From CBDBKE01 sp965218055 (GTDB lineage: Bacteria > Acidobacteriota > Terriglobia > JAJPHL01 > JAPKYU01): 64,000 nt of DNA. Of the stretch, positions 61,493 through 64,000 are shown in pieces. Location of the stretch: contig CBDCKA010000002.1 in the NCBI GenBank assembly GCA_965218055.1, forward strand, positions 1,364,001 through 1,428,000, written 5' to 3'. Under the pieces are notes generated by a model, which saw nothing but the letters and a program-made list of their open reading frames with translations, had not been told where the DNA came from and made no database searches. The position numbers were made by a program, and so were the translations under genes. The stretch's first letter is position 1. The number at the start of each line of letters is the position of its first letter.

Positions 61493-63100
61493 TCACTGGC
61501 CGCGCCCCACGTGAATGGCTTCAATCAGATCGAAGTTGCTCCCGCCGGACGCACCGCCGATGACCAAAACGCTCTCGCCCATTGATGTGAGGCGATGGGC
61601 TACCCGGGGCGTCGAGCTACCCGCTTTCTCCCACGCTTGACCGGATTCGCTGAGGCGGAAAATCGATCCTTCGGAGACGCTCACGTAGAGTCGCTGGTCA
61701 TGGACGACCACGGCCGGCGCGAACCCCGTGATCTGGCCGACTTGAGGTAATGGGGGACCCTCGCTCCACGTGTCGCTCTGGGAATCGTAGATCGAAGCGT
61801 TGCGCACGACTTGATTCTGATCGGTGAAGCCGCCGATGACGTACATTTTACCTTGGAAGGCTGCCGCCATGAGCGCTCTTCGGCGGAAGGGCTGCTGGAC
61901 GGCGCGCCACGTCGGCTCCTCCGCTCCCAGATCCATCACGAGTATGGTCTCGGCCCATTCCTGCTCGTCGCCCTTCATGGTCCAGCCGCCCACCACGATG
62001 AGTTGCTCGTTCAACACCACCACGTCATGCGAGGAGCGCGGTTCCGGCAGCACCGGCAACTCTTCCCACATCTTTGTACTCGTGTTGAAGCGTGCGACGT
62101 CGGCCACCGAATGATTGTCCGCGGCCTCGCCGGGAGCGTTCCTCGGTGCCATGCCGCCGACTCGATAGATGAAGCCGTCGTGAGCGGCAAGATTCATCCC
62201 TTGCAGACCACGTCCGCCGGGAAGCTCTTCCCAGTTCGTCTCGCCCTCCAGACGAATACGACTGAAGCGGCCGGATACGCCCTCGGTAGAGTAAACGTGG
62301 GTGGGCGAAATATGCCCCCCGTAGATGTAAAGCCACCCGTTCTCGGACGCGGCCCCGAAGCTCGAGGTCGCCTCCGGAAGCGTTGCAAAGTTCGACGCGG
62401 TACTCGACGTGTCCGGCGCGGCTTGAGACGATTCCGTCTCTGCGTCGAACACGAGCGTGGCGTAATGACGAACCTGCTCGTACCGGGTCCCATCCCGTTC
62501 ACCTGCGGTCTCTTCCCAAAAACGCGCCCAGGCCCCGTAGCGGCCGGTCGCGGTGAACTTTTCCGTCCGGCCGTGCTCGTCGGTCCTGACGACCTTCGAG
62601 GTTCCGTCCGGCAAGATGACTGTGATTTCCGCGTTCGCGTGCGGTTTGCCGTGGGCAAGCAACTGTAGCGTCATGTCTCCCGCCCGTCCTACGGGGACGA
62701 TTTCGACGACGGCCATCCCACCCACCTTCGTCTTCGAATCAAAGGCGTACCCGACGATTGCCTTCGGGTAATAGAGCAGGACGTGCGCTTTCCCGCGATT
62801 CATGACACCCAGGTCCGTCAGTCCATGGACAACGCGCGTTCCGCCGCCCGGCAGCGGCGCCGTGAACACTTCACCGGTACGGGTAAGCGAGAGAGGGGCT
62901 TCGCGGTTTTCTGCGTCGCGGACGAGCAGATCAGAGCCGCCGATGAGCCCGATGTCGATTTGCGGATCGGGATTGAGGGTCTCGCTCATGATGATCCTGA
63001 CGGTCGCCCCGGTCGCATCGGGGACGACGAATGTGAAATGTGCCTGCGCGGCGCAGGCGGCAGCTTGCCAGATTAGGACGGCGATTAGTAGATGTTTCAT
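61493..63100 (-). CDS. Exported DUF4198-Kelch repeat protein
   Basis: 535 residues with signal peptide (MKHLLIAVLIWQAAACAAQA). Residues 20-230 resemble DUF4198 (HFTFVVPD at the start, LLAHGKPHANAEITVILPDG, TDEHGRTEKFTATGRYGAWA), seen in proteins near metal-uptake receptors. Residues 240-530 are Kelch-type beta-propeller blades (LYIYGGHISP, IYRVGGMAPR, LIVVGGWTM, MYVIGGFTDQ, VLVIGGASGG). It starts 29 bases after the TonB receptor stop, so the two form one unit. A role in metal handling at the outer membrane is inferred. Confidence 0.8.
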   Translation of the reverse strand: MKHLLIAVLIWQAAACAAQAHFTFVVPDATGATVRIIMSETLNPDPQIDIGLIGGSDLLVRDAENREAPLSLTRTGEVFTAPLPGGGTRVVHGLTDLGVMNRGKAHVLLYYPKAIVGYAFDSKTKVGGMAVVEIVPVGRAGDMTLQLLAHGKPHANAEITVILPDGTSKVVRTDEHGRTEKFTATGRYGAWARFWEETAGERDGTRYEQVRHYATLVFDAETESSQAAPDTSSTASNFATLPEATSSFGAASENGWLYIYGGHISPTHVYSTEGVSGRFSRIRLEGETNWEELPGGRGLQGMNLAAHDGFIYRVGGMAPRNAPGEAADNHSVADVARFNTSTKMWEELPVLPEPRSSHDVVVLNEQLIVVGGWTMKGDEQEWAETILVMDLGAEEPTWRAVQQPFRRRALMAAAFQGKMYVIGGFTDQNQVVRNASIYDSQSDTWSEGPPLPQVGQITGFAPAVVVHDQRLYVSVSEGSIFRLSESGQAWEKAGSSTPRVAHRLTSMGESVLVIGGASGGSNFDLIEAIHVGRGQ

Positions 63101-63129
63101 GATGTAGTTCTCCTGCTGCGCTTGGTTTG

Positions 63130-64000
63130 TTAAAGGGCGTTGCTGTCGAAGATCAGGTCGATGCCAAAGCGGAAATCTCGCCCGGGTTGATGGACCGTCT
63201 CGAACAAGCCGAAGTAGGTCCGATTGCCGACGTTCTCCATTCCCGCATGGAAGTTGATCGCTGAAATTCCCGCGGGCAGGCGCGCCGCCAGACCTCGCTC
63301 GCCTCGCACCAAGTTGTAGCCGGTGCGCCAGCCAAAAGTCGTATAGCCGCGAATCGGGGTTGCTCCGGCAGGGACACGGTCACTGCCGCTGACCAGAAAG
63401 CTACCAAACTCGCTCCAGAGCCTCGTGCGTCTCGGCGCCCAGCGCAGTCTGGCTTGACCGATGAAGGGAGCGATCAACAAAAGCGGTTCGCCGCTGCCCC
63501 GGTTGTCGCCTCGCTGCCAGGCCGCGCTGAAAGTCAAAGCCCACTGCGAACCGAGTCCGCTCACAGAATATTCGGTGGTTGATTCGATTCCCTGAATACG
63601 CGCTTCCAGAACGTTGATGTTCTGGAATACCGGCTGGCCTGATAAGTTTGGCGCTCCGTTGAACGTGCCGGGAGCCGAGCTAATCAAGTTGTTCAGGCTA
63701 TTCAGAAAATAGTTCACTGAAATCTTCACGGGGGCGCTGCGAAAGTACACGCCCGTATCGAGCTGAAGCGAGGTCTCCGGTTGCAGAGACGGATTCGGGA
63801 CGATAAATCCGCCGACGGAGCCGCGTCCAAAGAAGTATCGTTCGAATAGGTTCGGCGCTCGGAACGCCCGGCCCACGTTCCCGCTCACCAGCCATCCGCG
63901 CCCGACATCGATGCTGGCTCCGATATTCCCACTGATCGCGTTTTCGGTTTCGCCACCGCCGACGGCTGCCGCCACGTCTGGATCGAAACCCAGCGTATCG
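63130..64000 (-). CDS. TonB-dependent receptor, C-terminal part (start outside the window)
   Basis: The frame is open to the right edge; about 290 residues of barrel are visible. Typical features: GRAFRAPNLFERYFFGRG, NPSLQPETSLQLDTGVYFR, an INFHAGMENVGNRTYFG C-terminal motif and a final FRFGIDLIFDSNAL. The plug and TonB box are off-window. The ligand is unknown; a DUF4198-Kelch gene follows. Confidence 0.9.
   Translation of the reverse strand, partial: DTLGFDPDVAAAVGGGETENAISGNIGASIDVGRGWLVSGNVGRAFRAPNLFERYFFGRGSVGGFIVPNPSLQPETSLQLDTGVYFRSAPVKISVNYFLNSLNNLISSAPGTFNGAPNLSGQPVFQNINVLEARIQGIESTTEYSVSGLGSQWALTFSAAWQRGDNRGSGEPLLLIAPFIGQARLRWAPRRTRLWSEFGSFLVSGSDRVPAGATPIRGYTTFGWRTGYNLVRGERGLAARLPAGISAINFHAGMENVGNRTYFGLFETVHQPGRDFRFGIDLIFDSNAL

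Overview
The window looks like a bacterial chromosome segment, most likely from an uncultured member of the Acidobacteriota. This is inferred from gene content and order only: folP-cdaA-cdaR-glmM, a SYLF protein, and a complete alternative complex III plus A2-type caa3 oxidase cluster. No 16S gene is present to confirm it. The ends are ordinary chromosome; the middle (about 20.3 to 59.8 kb) is a heavily rearranged accessory region.

Core left arm, 1-20.3 kb. moaA (cut by the left edge) has a recognisable Moco riboswitch and a terminator hairpin in its leader. It is followed by rpmB, a SYLF protein and the minus-strand operon folP-cdaA-cdaR-glmM (folate, c-di-AMP synthesis and control, peptidoglycan precursor). 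A divergent promoter then drives one long plus-strand respiratory operon: actA-B-C-D-E-F, a small membrane protein, sco, coxB-A-C-D. It encodes a quinol:cytochrome c oxidoreductase and its partner caa3 oxidase.

Remnant exopolysaccharide and signalling region, 19-38 kb. It holds an SGNH hydrolase, a polysaccharide-lyase-like gene split by an IS1380-family element, a truncated glycosyltransferase, fragments of UDP-sugar dehydrogenases and a LOG protein. Two identical IS1380-type copies (1659 bp) lie in opposite orientation. Two different IS3-family elements are also present. Next come a two-repeat Cache-like sensory protein, broken ammonium-transporter genes, a partner-switching set (phosphatase, anti-sigma kinase, STAS antagonist), a broken higBA and an MFS transporter.

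Mirror-image mobile elements, 38.4-48.3 kb. Two related five-gene cassettes (TraG/VirD4-like ATPase, VirB11-like ATPase, a conserved small protein, an excisionase-type HTH, a tyrosine integrase) point toward each other with an intact tRNA-Val(TAC) between them. Each cassette begins with a GC-rich structured non-coding block and each integrase gene is followed by a short tandem repeat. No relaxase or secretion channel is visible.

Decayed outer region, 48.4-61.5 kb. Related pieces recur here: a third traG start with the same kind of structured leader, a third integrase (interrupted by an IS3-family copy and frameshifted) followed by the 5' half of a tRNA-Val, fragments of a plasmid-type RepA, a P4-like integrase pseudogene, and two pieces of a Cache/solute-binding protein family. 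Intact genes in between are two outer-membrane barrels, a winged-helix protein and an ICMT-like methyltransferase.

Right end, 60.1-64 kb. A Fur-rubrerythrin fusion protein, then a DUF4198-Kelch protein downstream of a TonB-dependent receptor that runs off the right edge.
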